The notes under the pieces are model-generated. The model worked only from the letters and a program-made list of their open reading frames with translations. It was not told where the DNA came from and searched no databases. From NCBI GenBank assembly GCA_027083815.1, contig JALWMR010000224.1:1-32398 (forward strand): DNA of 32,398 nt. The letters run 5' to 3'. This stretch comes from Thiotrichaceae bacterium (lineage in GTDB: Bacteria > Pseudomonadota > Gammaproteobacteria > Thiotrichales > Thiotrichaceae). Made by a program: the position numbers and the translations under genes. Below are positions 22,740 to 31,730 of this stretch, in pieces; position 1 is the stretch's first letter, and each line of letters opens with the position of its first letter.

Positions 22740-23876
22740 TTAATTAAATAGTTTCTTAACGCTATCGGTTACCTTCGACCAAAAACCACCGGCATCAACA
22801 GCATCTAGTGCTACTAGTGGTACTTCACTTACAATAATATCACCATCTTTAATAATAGCGTTGCCTAATTTATCACCTCGTTTAACGGGCGCATCGACTG
22901 TATTATCCAGTTTCATTAGACCCTTAAGCTGTTTGTAGTGGCCCTTTTGCACGGTCACGTAAAAATCTTCTGTGATCCCAGCGGGAACAGTATCTTTGGT
23001 GCCTTTCCAGATGCGCGCATCTGCCAATACTGAGCCTGCATCGTAAAGTTTATAGGTTTCGAAAAAACGGAAACCATATTCAAGTAGTTCCTGGCTATAG
23101 TCGGCACGTGTTTTTGCATCTTTAGCACCAAGAACTACAGAGATTAAACGCATATCATTTCTTTTTGAGGATGCAACCAAACAATACCCCGCTGATTCTG
23201 TATGACCCGTTTTAACACCATCAACCGTTTTGTCACGCCATAGTAATTTATTGCGGTTATATTGTTTTATGCCATTATAACTATACTCTTTTATTGAATG
23301 TAGTTTGTAATGCTCTGGGAAGTCTCTAATAATAGCCTGTGTTAGTTTTACGATATCCCGGGCGGTGGTGTAATGATTTTCTGCAGGCCAGCCGGTTGCA
23401 TTCATATAATGAGTATTGTTTAATCCCATGGCTTTTGCTTGCTCATTCATCATTTTAACAAAAGCACTCTCGCTCCCAGCGACGTGTTCAGCCAGTGCAA
23501 CAGCTGCATCATTGCCGGACTGGATAATTAAACCATGAAGGACTCGATTGAGCGGAACCTTTTTGCCAGCTTCTAAAAACATTCTTGAGCCTTCCATTTT
23601 CCAGGCTTTTTTGCTGATAAGAACATTGTCTTTTAGAGAAATATCTCCCTTCTCAAGTGCCTTGTAAATAACATAGGCGGTCATTAGCTTGGTGATACTT
23701 GCAGGTTCAATACGTTTATCAGGGTTTTTAGCAACAAGCTCAGTACCGCTGTGATAGTCAACCAGCAGATAACTGTCCGCATTTAGCGTGGGGCCAACGG
23801 GCAAATTAGCAGCAAAAAGAAAGCTACTGAATACAAAGAGTGAAATTAATAAAACTATTTTTGAAAAAACATTCAT
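22740..23876 (-). CDS. dacA: D-alanyl-D-alanine carboxypeptidase (PBP5/6 type)
   Basis: This 378-residue periplasmic enzyme trims the terminal D-Ala of peptidoglycan pentapeptides. A signal peptide (to about residue 23) is followed by the three penicillin-binding motifs: S60-x-x-K63 (EPASITKLM), S120-G-N122 (QSGNDAA) and K222-T-G224 (VDGVKTGHTE). The C-terminal domain ends in a short amphipathic segment (WSKVTDSVKKLF) that anchors PBP5-type proteins to the membrane surface. Length is normal. It is followed by ybeD after 6 bp. Confidence 0.95.
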   Translation of the reverse strand: MNVFSKIVLLISLFVFSSFLFAANLPVGPTLNADSYLLVDYHSGTELVAKNPDKRIEPASITKLMTAYVIYKALEKGDISLKDNVLISKKAWKMEGSRMFLEAGKKVPLNRVLHGLIIQSGNDAAVALAEHVAGSESAFVKMMNEQAKAMGLNNTHYMNATGWPAENHYTTARDIVKLTQAIIRDFPEHYKLHSIKEYSYNGIKQYNRNKLLWRDKTVDGVKTGHTESAGYCLVASSKRNDMRLISVVLGAKDAKTRADYSQELLEYGFRFFETYKLYDAGSVLADARIWKGTKDTVPAGITEDFYVTVQKGHYKQLKGLMKLDNTVDAPVKRGDKLGNAIIKDGDIIVSEVPLVALDAVDAGGFWSKVTDSVKKLFN

Positions 23877-23963
23877 TACTTAAAGTTGTGCAGCATTCGT
23901 TAGAAAAAAAGGCGCATAATGATTTACGAGCCAACTATTAATCTTAGTTAGTGTGGTAGCCTA

Positions 23964-24467
23964 TTAGTTTTCGACAACCTTAAATTGAGATAAGCCATCA
24001 TTTGTTAGGCTATCTTTTACTTTATCAATATCTTCTTGTTTATGATAAGGCCCCAGACGTACCATATGAAGATTTTGTCCTGATTTGGTAACGCGAGATT
24101 CCATTGTAGCTCCGGGTAGGCCAATAGAGGATAATCTAACAAAAGTATCTAGAGCCTGCTCTTGATCTGGGTAAGTGCCTACTACAATATAGTAATTCTT
24201 CTTTGATAAATAAGATGTTTTCCTGGTCGGTGATTGCCTACTACTCGGTCTTGGTGGTGTTCGTGCACTTTTAGTTATGGTCGCTGGCTCTTGTAAACTT
24301 GGTGGTATGGTTAGCTTCTCGTTGACAGCAACCTCACTACTATTTTGACTGCTTTGGCTACTTTGATTTCCAAAGGTGGTCATCTTACGCATTGTACTAC
24401 ATGCTGACAAAACACTAATAGTCGTTAGAGCTACTGCCACACTCGTAACAAATTTTAATTTATTCAT
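23964..24467 (-). CDS. SPOR-domain lipoprotein in the rlpA position
   Basis: This 167-residue protein has a lipoprotein signal (VLSAC, C23), a Ser-, Pro- and Thr-rich linker (about 35-90) and one C-terminal SPOR domain (about 90-165: YYIVVGTYPDQEQALDTFVR; MVRLGPYHKQEDIDKVKD). SPOR domains bind denuded glycan strands, often at division sites. In other gammaproteobacteria the slot between the lytic transglycosylase gene and dacA holds rlpA, whose product has a double-psi beta-barrel before SPOR; that domain (motif ASWYG) is absent here. It could be a shortened RlpA or a substitute with a purely binding role. Confidence 0.85.
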   Translation of the reverse strand: MNKLKFVTSVAVALTTISVLSACSTMRKMTTFGNQSSQSSQNSSEVAVNEKLTIPPSLQEPATITKSARTPPRPSSRQSPTRKTSYLSKKNYYIVVGTYPDQEQALDTFVRLSSIGLPGATMESRVTKSGQNLHMVRLGPYHKQEDIDKVKDSLTNDGLSQFKVVEN

Positions 24468-24560
24468 TATCGTCCCCTTTAAAGATAATGGTTAGTTGTG
24501 ATTACTTCTAGTTGTCCTGCTTTTGAGTAAAGTTCTCTACTGCATTTTCAACAATTAAGC

Positions 24561-25574
24561 TTATTTATGTTTCAATAGCTTGCGCCGTTTTATTTCTCTT
24601 GCTAGCTGATAAATAGCCATTGCATACTTTGGGCTATGATTATAACGCGTAATCACATAAAAGTTATCACCTGTTATCCAGTATTCATACCCGCGATCGC
24701 CCTGCAGTTTTAATAATGCCACCCGTGTAGAATTAATATTAGAAACGGGCGTAACACCAAATTGAGCAAGTTGAGGCAGAGAATACTTTGGTTTAGCCGC
24801 ATCAGTTGTTGCAATGTTATCATAAAAACGGCCTTTTATCTGTGCTGGAACAGTAATATCACCATTGGGCTTCCAGCCATGTCGTGAAAAATAATTAGCG
24901 ACACTGCCAATAGCATCTTCAGGATGCCAAAGGTCTTTATGTCCATCACCATTAAAATCAATTGCAAAATTACGATAACTGCTGGAGATGAACTGCCCTA
25001 GCCCCATGGCCCCGGCATATGAGCCTTTTAGTGAAGCTGGGTTGGGAATTTTCTCTTCACGAATTAGGCGAAGATAATGGTCAAGCTCTTCCGTATAGAA
25101 GGATTGTCTTTTAGGAAAATCCATAGCTAAAGTGGTGAGGCTTCTAAGCACATTATGCTTGCCTGTATTGCGTCCGTAAAGTGTCTCTACACCAATGATA
25201 GCAACGATTATTTCTTCCGGAATACCATATTGCTGACTAGCTGCTTTTAAGGCGCGGTGATGTCTATTCCAAAAACTGACACCGACGTCAGCCCGCTCTT
25301 GTGTTAGAAATATCTTTCTATAAATATTCCAGGGTTTTGCCTCAGCAGGCGAGTTAACTTTTCTTAAAACGTCTTCGTCACGAGTTATTTTGGAGAAAGT
25401 TTGTAGAAGATAGTTTCTATTAAAGCCTTTTTGCTGCATCCGGTTAATAAATTTCTGCATGGCCGGGTAGGATAAATAAGAGCCTGTTTGCCTAACTTTA
25501 GACGGTTCGGCAAGTGTCAAATTGCTGAATGAAAGAAGTAATATGAAGCCTGTTAAGAAACGAAATGAAGACAT
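24561..25574 (-). CDS. mltB: Membrane-associated or periplasmic lytic murein transglycosylase B
   Basis: This 337-residue enzyme cleaves peptidoglycan glycan strands to 1,6-anhydro ends. A signal peptide (about 1-22) has no lipobox, unlike E. coli MltB, so the enzyme is probably soluble in the periplasm (SltB-like). The catalytic Glu is E130 in IVAIIGVETLYGRNTG, and the family motifs GSYAGAMGLGQFISSSY and DFNGDGHKDLW follow. Length is typical. Its start shares one base with the rodA stop (25574), indicating coupling. Confidence 0.93.
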   Translation of the reverse strand: MSSFRFLTGFILLLSFSNLTLAEPSKVRQTGSYLSYPAMQKFINRMQQKGFNRNYLLQTFSKITRDEDVLRKVNSPAEAKPWNIYRKIFLTQERADVGVSFWNRHHRALKAASQQYGIPEEIIVAIIGVETLYGRNTGKHNVLRSLTTLAMDFPKRQSFYTEELDHYLRLIREEKIPNPASLKGSYAGAMGLGQFISSSYRNFAIDFNGDGHKDLWHPEDAIGSVANYFSRHGWKPNGDITVPAQIKGRFYDNIATTDAAKPKYSLPQLAQFGVTPVSNINSTRVALLKLQGDRGYEYWITGDNFYVITRYNHSPKYAMAIYQLAREIKRRKLLKHK

Positions 25575-26689
25575 TAGTGGTTTGACCTTTTTTTACGTTT
25601 ACGCATTCCCATAAGCAGACCAAAAGCGGCCATTAGGGTAACAAGTGAAGTGCCCCCATAACTAATAAGAGGGAGAGGAACACCTACAACAGGTAATACA
25701 CCGCTAACCATACCTGTATTTACCAGTAAGTATATAAAAAAAGTAAGGCTCAAACCGCCACCTAAAAGTCTTGCAAAGGTGTCTTCCCCCTTGGTTGCCA
25801 GATATAGACCTCTCCATATAATAAAGATATACAAAGAAAACAGAATCAAGTTTCCAAGCAGACCAAACTCCTCACCAAAAACAGCAAAGATAAAATCGGT
25901 ATGACGCTCAGGTAAAAAATCAAGCCGCGACTGATCCCCTTTTAGCCAGCCTTTACCATAAACACCACCAGAGCCAATCGCAATGGTGGATTGGATAATG
26001 TGATAGCCAGAGCCTAAACGATCTGCATCGGGGTTAAACAGAGTGAGAACTCTTTGCCGTTGGTAATCATGCATACCAAAATAAAAAATAAGTGGTGCGG
26101 CAATTATTCCAGCGATTAGAGTGGCCAATAGCCATTTCCATGGAAGCCCAGCGAAGTAAATAACAAAGAAGCCAGCACTTCCTACTAATAAAGCTGTTCC
26201 CAGGTCGGGTTGCTTTACAATTAACAACATGGGAATTACAACCAGCAAGCTGGCAATAAAAATATCTTTAAAGCTGGGGGGTAGGGTTTTTTTAGAAAAA
26301 TAGCTGGCAACCATCATTGGGACAGCAAGCTTCATCACTTCTGAAGGTTGAAACCGCAGGCCACCTAACTCAATCCAGCGTTGTGCGCCTTTACCCATTG
26401 ACCCTTGAATTAATACCAGCACCAGAAACAAAACACCGAAGGCATAAACCCAGATAGACCAGCGATTTAATATTTCACTGGATAGCTGGGTGGCAATAAG
26501 CATAATAGATGTGGCTAAAATCAAGTGAATAGTGTGTGTATTCATCATCGCCTGATTTTCACCAGTTGCGCTAAATAATGTAATTGTTCCCAGAAATATC
26601 AAAAGAATAATGGCAACGACCAATACTAGATCAATGGAGGTTAACCATCGAAGTAATAATTTGCTAAAATTAAAATCACCGGTGTTCAT
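25574..26689 (-). CDS. rodA: Rod-shape SEDS glycosyltransferase RodA
   Basis: This 371-residue polytopic inner-membrane protein polymerises glycan during cell elongation with PBP2. About ten hydrophobic segments are seen, with SEDS landmarks: GGLRFQPSEVMKLA, VKQPDLGTALL, RLGSGYHIIQSTIAIGSGG, PERHTDFIFAVFGEEFGLLG and PLPLISYGGTSL. It follows mrdA by 18 bp and overlaps the mltB start by one base. Also known as mrdB. Confidence 0.95.
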   Translation of the reverse strand: MNTGDFNFSKLLLRWLTSIDLVLVVAIILLIFLGTITLFSATGENQAMMNTHTIHLILATSIMLIATQLSSEILNRWSIWVYAFGVLFLVLVLIQGSMGKGAQRWIELGGLRFQPSEVMKLAVPMMVASYFSKKTLPPSFKDIFIASLLVVIPMLLIVKQPDLGTALLVGSAGFFVIYFAGLPWKWLLATLIAGIIAAPLIFYFGMHDYQRQRVLTLFNPDADRLGSGYHIIQSTIAIGSGGVYGKGWLKGDQSRLDFLPERHTDFIFAVFGEEFGLLGNLILFSLYIFIIWRGLYLATKGEDTFARLLGGGLSLTFFIYLLVNTGMVSGVLPVVGVPLPLISYGGTSLVTLMAAFGLLMGMRKRKKRSNH

Positions 26690-26707
26690 TAAGCAGGTCT
26701 CATATTA

Positions 26708-28675
26708 TTAATTGGTTGCCCTTTTAGGTTTTTTCTTTTCTGTTTTCTGTCTTTTGATTTTATTGGCATTAATTAATGTGGGCGATGAGTCTGACGGTTT
26801 TTTGATATTCTCATCATTTTTTTCATTTTCTTTTGGATCAAGCAAATAGGTATCTAATAATTGTCGCGCTATTGGTGCTGCTACCTTACTTCCACCCCCG
26901 GCATTTTCTGCAATAATTGCTAAAGCAATCCGAGGGTTATCTACCGGTGCAAAGGCAACAAATAAGGCATGATCGTGTAATTTTTTTCGTAGTTTTGATG
27001 CGTTATAAGATTTATTTTGTGCAATACCAAAAACTTGAGCCGTACCCGTTTTACCAGCGAAACGATATTTGGCACCTGCGCCAGATCTTCTGGCTGTACC
27101 ACGCTCACCATGTACGACATTGACCATGCCACGAATAACATCATTCCAGTAGCGTAACTTAGTAACGCCAATGGAAGGCAGCTTCTCCGGTGTAACCAGC
27201 TTTTCGGGTAGATTTCTAGAGATACGAACAGCGCGTAATACATGGGGCTTAATGCGTCGCCCATGATTGGCAATGATAGCAACAGCGTTTGCTAATTGGA
27301 GTGGGGTGGCAGTGAAATAGCCTTGCCCAATCCCCATATTGACAGTATCTCCTGGATACCAGAATCTGTCATAACGTTTTCTTTTCCACTCCGGTGTGGG
27401 CATTAATGCTGTCCGCTCATGGGGTAAGTCAATACCAGTTTTTTGTCCAAATCCAAACTTTTCCATTCCTTTGGAAAAGCGTTTCACACCCATACGAAAG
27501 GCAAGATCATAGAAATAGACATCACAGGACTGGTAAATGGCGCGGTTTAAACTGATATGCCCATGACCTGATTTCTTCCAGCAGCGAAATCTGTGCCTGT
27601 TTCCGGGAATCTGAAAAAAACCTTTGCCATAAACTGAGCTACTAGGCGTTACCACTCCAGCATTAAGTCCAATTAATGCTGCCATGGGCTTAACTGTCGA
27701 GCCAGGTGGGTAAGAGCCTTGTAATGCACGATTATATAGAGGGCGATCAGGGTTGCTCCTTAAGGCATTATAGTGTCGATAGGAAATACCATCGACAAAT
27801 AGATTTGGATCATAGGTAGGCATGCTTGCCATGGCGAGCACTTCACCATTGCGTGGATCAATAGCAACAACGGCACCATTATAATCTTTAATTAATTCTT
27901 CGGCTTTGATCTGCAACCTAAGATCAATGCTTAAAAATAAGTCTTCGCCAGCGATGGGGGCCTGCTCAGCGAGCTTTAGTTGTGGTTTGCCGTGTGCATC
28001 AACCTCAATAACTTCATACCCTGCCTTGCCATGTAGGCGAGACTCATAATACTTTTCGATACCCGATTTACCAATATGAGTTGTACCTTTGTATTCATTA
28101 CTATCAACTTTTTTTAAATCTTTTTTATCAATGCGCCCTACATAACCCAATAAATGGCTGGCAACAGAGCCTAAAGGATAGTTTCTTTGCATTCTTACAC
28201 TGATTTTAAAACCGGGAAAACGAAAGCGGTTTTCCGAAAAAAGTGCTATTTCGTTTTCTGTCATATTTTGCCGCAAAACCACAGGTTGAAAACGGGAATT
28301 AACACGCAATTTTTGTTTAAATTTGTTCACCTCAAGTGGTGTGATAGGCAATAGTTGCATTAAGCGTTTTAAACTACCTTTCATATCACTGACATCATCT
28401 TCAGCGGCTTCTAACACATATTCTATGTGGTTATCCGCGAGCAATACGCCATTACGGTCATAAATTAATCCTCGTACCGGTGGAATGGGGATTTTCTTCT
28501 GATAGTTTTCTTTTGACTTTGCAGTGTAATAGTCATGATGGGTGACTTGTAAAAAAAATAGCCTGACAAAGACCAGTAACAAGGCTATAAACACCAAGAT
28601 GGCAGCAACAATTGCTCGTGATCGAAACAAACGGTATTCATCTCTTTCACTTTTTACCGTAACGCGTTTTTCCAT
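26708..28675 (-). CDS. mrdA: Penicillin-binding protein 2 (elongation transpeptidase)
   Basis: This 655-residue protein has one N-terminal membrane segment (about 20-43), a PBP dimer domain with PPVRGLIYDRNGVLLADN, and a transpeptidase domain with S326-T-V-K329 (GSYPPGSTVKPM), S383-C-D385 (YQSCDVYFYD) and K542-T-G544 (FAGKTGTAQV). It cross-links peptidoglycan in the elongasome with RodA. The C-terminal tail (about 615-655) is highly charged and rich in Lys, likely disordered. It is the first gene of the cluster; rsfS and rlmH, which precede it in E. coli, are replaced by a divergent DUF2058 gene. Confidence 0.95.
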   Translation of the reverse strand: MEKRVTVKSERDEYRLFRSRAIVAAILVFIALLLVFVRLFFLQVTHHDYYTAKSKENYQKKIPIPPVRGLIYDRNGVLLADNHIEYVLEAAEDDVSDMKGSLKRLMQLLPITPLEVNKFKQKLRVNSRFQPVVLRQNMTENEIALFSENRFRFPGFKISVRMQRNYPLGSVASHLLGYVGRIDKKDLKKVDSNEYKGTTHIGKSGIEKYYESRLHGKAGYEVIEVDAHGKPQLKLAEQAPIAGEDLFLSIDLRLQIKAEELIKDYNGAVVAIDPRNGEVLAMASMPTYDPNLFVDGISYRHYNALRSNPDRPLYNRALQGSYPPGSTVKPMAALIGLNAGVVTPSSSVYGKGFFQIPGNRHRFRCWKKSGHGHISLNRAIYQSCDVYFYDLAFRMGVKRFSKGMEKFGFGQKTGIDLPHERTALMPTPEWKRKRYDRFWYPGDTVNMGIGQGYFTATPLQLANAVAIIANHGRRIKPHVLRAVRISRNLPEKLVTPEKLPSIGVTKLRYWNDVIRGMVNVVHGERGTARRSGAGAKYRFAGKTGTAQVFGIAQNKSYNASKLRKKLHDHALFVAFAPVDNPRIALAIIAENAGGGSKVAAPIARQLLDTYLLDPKENEKNDENIKKPSDSSPTLINANKIKRQKTEKKKPKRATN

Positions 28676-28765
28676 GCCCCAGTTTGTATTATATATTCTT
28701 AAATAAACATGACATTATAACGCTTGTTTAGTTCAGGGGCACCATAAAGATAAAGTAGTGTTAGA

Positions 28766-28789
28766 TTCATTTTATCTTGATAAAATGAA
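28766..28789. promoter_or_regulatory. Perfect 10-bp palindrome between mrdA and the DUF2058 gene
   Basis: TTCATTTTAT, loop CTTG, ATAAAATGAA is a perfect inverted repeat in the 141-bp divergent region. It lies 28 bp before ATG 28817 and could be an operator for either gene or a 5' UTR hairpin of the rightward transcript. Nothing else was identified in this region. Confidence 0.45.
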
Positions 28790-28816
28790 GGCTTTGATAA
28801 TTTGAGATAAAAATAA

Positions 28817-29323
28817 ATGAGTTCATTGAGTGATCAATTATTAAAAGCGGGGTTTGTTAGCGAAGAACAGGTCAAAAAAGCGATTGAAAAAAAAATAAAG
28901 AAGCCAACAACGTATAAATCCAAAAAGACTGAAAAACGCGCTAAAAAGAAGCCTAAGCAAAAACATGAGGAGTCTGATTTAGCTAAATTTTATAGTGAGC
29001 GTAAGCAGCTTGAAAACAAAGAAAAGCAAGAAGCGAAGCGTAAAAAGGAAGAAGCGGCCCGAATAAAAAAAGAGACCAATGCGAAAATTAACAAACTGAT
29101 ACAAGATAATCTTCTAAATGATGATAAGGCAGAGATTCGTTTTAACTTTGTTGTAGGCACGAATATAAAATATCTGTTTGTGACAGAGCAGCAGCAACAA
29201 GACCTTATCGACGGCAAGCTGGCCTTCACTTTTCTGGGCGGTAAAAGGTGCTTAATTCCAGTTGTTACTGCTAATGAAATTTTGGCACTTAATCCACATA
29301 AGGTTGTTATCATCCCAAATTAA
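28817..29323 (+). CDS. DUF2058 (YaiL-like) nucleoid-associated protein
   Basis: This 168-residue protein matches the DUF2058 family (E. coli YaiL): SLSDQLLKAGFVSEEQVKKA at the start, a long Lys-, Glu- and Arg-rich coiled-coil region (about 30-95), and a small beta-domain (EIRFNFVVGTNIKYLFV; LIDGKLAFTFLGGKRCLIPV). It ends soon after that, so it is shorter than some members with an acidic tail. Function is not established. It is divergent from mrdA. Confidence 0.85.
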   Translation: MSSLSDQLLKAGFVSEEQVKKAIEKKIKKPTTYKSKKTEKRAKKKPKQKHEESDLAKFYSERKQLENKEKQEAKRKKEEAARIKKETNAKINKLIQDNLLNDDKAEIRFNFVVGTNIKYLFVTEQQQQDLIDGKLAFTFLGGKRCLIPVVTANEILALNPHKVVIIPN

Positions 29324-29443
29324 TTTTATTGATTAAGATCAATATTGTGATTTACAATGAACCAGTTTAAAAGCACTTGCGACTATATACCGTTGCAAAG
29401 TTTTTTTATTAATTATTACTATACAAGGATTGTGGAGAGAAAT

Positions 29444-29836
29444 ATGGGAATGCTTAAGGATTTTAAAGAGTTTGCACTGAGTGGCAACTTAATTGATATG
29501 GCAACGGGTATTATTATTGGTGTAGCATCGGGAAAATTAATCTCGTCCCTGGTCAATGATGTCATTATGCCACCAATCGGTGTCGCATTAGGAGGGGTGA
29601 ATTTCACTGAGCTTGGCTACAAGTTGGCGGATACCGGTGGTGGTGAAAAAGGCCTGGACCCTATTGAGCTTAAATACGGTGCATTTATTCAAAACTTTAT
29701 CGACTTTTTAATTATTATGGCTGTTGTATTTATTATTATTAAAGTAGCAACACGTAACAAGAAGGAAGAAGAACCAAAGGGCCCAACTCAGGAAGAGTTA
29801 TTAACTGAAATTCGTGATGCGCTTAAAAGTAAGTAA
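29444..29836 (+). CDS. mscL: Large-conductance mechanosensitive channel
   Basis: This 130-residue inner-membrane channel opens under hypo-osmotic shock. It has MLKDFKEFALSGNLIDMATG at the N-terminus, TM1 (about 15-45, GIIIGVASGKLISSLVNDVI), a periplasmic loop, TM2 (about 72-95, NFIDFLIIMAVVFIIIKV) and a cytoplasmic helix (EELLTEIRDALKSK). I chose ATG 29444 because GGAGAG (29434-29439) precedes it and the family starts there; an in-frame ATG at 29357 would add 29 unrelated residues. Confidence 0.95.
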   Translation: MGMLKDFKEFALSGNLIDMATGIIIGVASGKLISSLVNDVIMPPIGVALGGVNFTELGYKLADTGGGEKGLDPIELKYGAFIQNFIDFLIIMAVVFIIIKVATRNKKEEEPKGPTQEELLTEIRDALKSK

Positions 29837-29853
29837 GAAAGAATTCAGTTGCC

Positions 29854-29881
29854 AAAAAGGGCGCAGCATGCGCCCTTTTTT
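29854..29881 (+). terminator. Intrinsic terminator after mscL
   Basis: GGGCGC (29859-29864), loop AGCAT, GCGCCC (29870-29875), followed by TTTTTT and preceded by AAAAA. It lies 17 bp after the mscL stop and, having A- and T-tracts on both sides, can work in both directions. Confidence 0.9.
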
Positions 29882-29930
29882 GTGCCTGAAAATAGTGTAA
29901 TATTCAAGTTCACAAACTAGATGGATCCTC

Positions 29931-31547
29931 ATGTCGCTCACCATATCTATTGCTCAGATTAACCCCACTGTTGGTAGCTTTACCGGCAACAATCAGTTGA
30001 TTATTGATGCCATTAATCAAGCCAAAAAAGATAAGGCCGATGCAGTTGTTTTCCCAGAGCTGGCTTTAACAGCTTACCCGCCGGAAGATTTGCTATTTCG
30101 CCCTGCTTTTTTGAAAAAGGTTGAAGTCTCCTTGCAGGAAATAAGTCAGCACTCAGATGGCATAACGGTCATTATCGGTGCGCCAGTCAAACGAGGTAAA
30201 AAGCTTTTTAATATGGCCTGTGTTTATCAGGATGGTAAATGTATCCATCAATATGCCAAACAACATTTACCCAACTACCGTGTTTTTGATGAAAAGCGCT
30301 ATTTCAGGCGAGGTAAAACAGACGGCATTATTACTATTGCCGGGCATAAGATTGGTCTGTTAATTTGTGAAGATATTTGGCGAGAGAAGCCAGCAGTTAA
30401 GGCAAAAAAGGCAGGTGCGGAAGCACTTATCGTTTTAAATGCCTCGCCCTTTAGAGCTGAGAAAACCAGCGAACGAATGGCTTTATTGCAGCAACGCTCC
30501 AGTGAAAATCAATGCCCCATCGTTTATGTCAACCTGGAAGGAGGGCAGGATGAACTGGTTTTTGATGGTGAATCGCTGATTTATGATTCAAGCGGCCAGC
30601 TTGCTTTTCAAGCGCCTAAATTCAAATCTGGCTTATTTACTCAGCCGATTCCTTTTAAGCCGGTCAAGCAGCCCTTAAAGCCTCTGCCCATTAATGTAGA
30701 AGCATGTATTTACAATGCCCTGGTTAAAGGAGTTAAGGATTATGTGCATAAAAATGGCTTCCCCGGCGTTATGTTGGGGCTTTCAGGCGGAGTTGATTCT
30801 GCCCTGACAATGGCAATTGCAGTTGATGCGCTCGGTGCCGAAAATGTAGAAGCTGTGATGATGCCGTTTCGCTATACCGCTGATATCAGTATTGCCGATG
30901 CAGCAAAGCAGGCGAAAACACAGGGCGTTAAATACCGTGAAATTCCCATTGAGCCAATATTTAACAGTTTTATGGAGGCATTGTCGGCGGAGTTTGATGG
31001 GCTTGAGCGGGATGTCACCGAAGAGAATATACAGGCCCGTTCACGTGGTGTGCTACTTATGGCAATGTCGAACAAGATGGGCAAAATGCTACTGGCAACC
31101 GGCAATAAAAGTGAAATGGCCGTGGGCTACGCCACCCTTTATGGCGATATGGCGGGCGGCTATGCACCGCTAAAAGATGTGTTTAAAACGTGTGTTTATT
31201 CACTGGCGCGCTACCGCAATAGTTTGGGAGATGGTGAAATAATCCCCGAACGCGTCATCACCCGACCACCCTCGGCCGAGTTAGCGCCTGATCAAATTGA
31301 TGAAGACTCCTTGCCACATTACGATATTCTGGATGCGGTACTTAGAATGTTTATCGAAGAGTTTCAAAGTGTCGCCGACATTGTGGCACAAGGTTATGAT
31401 GAAGAAACAGTGCGTCGCGTGGCAAACCTGGTATTGCTCAATGAATACAAGCGTCGACAATCCGCGCCGGGAGTGCGAATTACAAAACGCGCCTTTGGCA
31501 AGGATCGGCGCTATCCGATTACCTCACATTATCGCTGGTACTTATAA
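29931..31547 (+). CDS. nadE: Glutamine-dependent NAD+ synthetase
   Basis: This 538-residue enzyme makes NAD+ from deamido-NAD+, ATP and glutamine. The N-terminal CN-hydrolase (glutaminase) domain (about 1-250) has the triad candidates E43 (FPELALTAYP), K110 (YAKQHLPNY) and C146 (LLICEDIW). The synthetase domain has the ATP pyrophosphatase loop SGGVDS (285-290), ATGNKSEMAVGYATLYGDM and PPSAELAPDQIDEDSLP. Length is normal for the two-domain form. It stands alone downstream of the mscL terminator. Confidence 0.95.
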   Translation: MSLTISIAQINPTVGSFTGNNQLIIDAINQAKKDKADAVVFPELALTAYPPEDLLFRPAFLKKVEVSLQEISQHSDGITVIIGAPVKRGKKLFNMACVYQDGKCIHQYAKQHLPNYRVFDEKRYFRRGKTDGIITIAGHKIGLLICEDIWREKPAVKAKKAGAEALIVLNASPFRAEKTSERMALLQQRSSENQCPIVYVNLEGGQDELVFDGESLIYDSSGQLAFQAPKFKSGLFTQPIPFKPVKQPLKPLPINVEACIYNALVKGVKDYVHKNGFPGVMLGLSGGVDSALTMAIAVDALGAENVEAVMMPFRYTADISIADAAKQAKTQGVKYREIPIEPIFNSFMEALSAEFDGLERDVTEENIQARSRGVLLMAMSNKMGKMLLATGNKSEMAVGYATLYGDMAGGYAPLKDVFKTCVYSLARYRNSLGDGEIIPERVITRPPSAELAPDQIDEDSLPHYDILDAVLRMFIEEFQSVADIVAQGYDEETVRRVANLVLLNEYKRRQSAPGVRITKRAFGKDRRYPITSHYRWYL

Positions 31548-31582
31548 TTTTAGGTGTTTAATGAGTATTTCAGTAGAAAAGA

Positions 31583-31610
31583 GGCAAAAACTAGGGGGGT
31601 GTACTTTTAA
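31583..31610 (+). repeat. G-run/TGTAC repeat, copy 7
   Basis: GGCAAAAACTAGGGGGG then TGTACTTTTAA, 35 bp after the nadE stop. The base before TAG is C where other copies have G. It forms an inverted pair with copy 8 (31731-31768). Confidence 0.85.
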
Positions 31611-31730
31611 CTATTTAAATAGGCATCAAAATAGCTTAAAAGCGTCAGTTTTCAAGTCAAATACAATAAAAATAAGTCAAAAAGTACCTGATTTTGTTTC
31701 AATAAGTAATTTTAAGCCCAAAATAAGTAT
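31611..31730. other. AT-rich spacer between inverted repeat copies 7 and 8
   Basis: This 120-bp non-coding stretch contains a perfect palindrome CTATTTAAATAG (31611-31622) and three copies of AATAAGT (31671, 31701 and 31722). It also holds AAAAAGTACCTG near 31679, which looks like the start of a degenerate repeat copy. With the flanking copies it can form a hairpin element of about 176 bp (31583-31758). Confidence 0.5.

Noticed and set aside
29357-29443. N-terminal extension of mscL from the upstream ATG
   Set aside because: The 29 extra residues do not resemble MscL, and a good Shine-Dalgarno sequence sits before ATG 29444.
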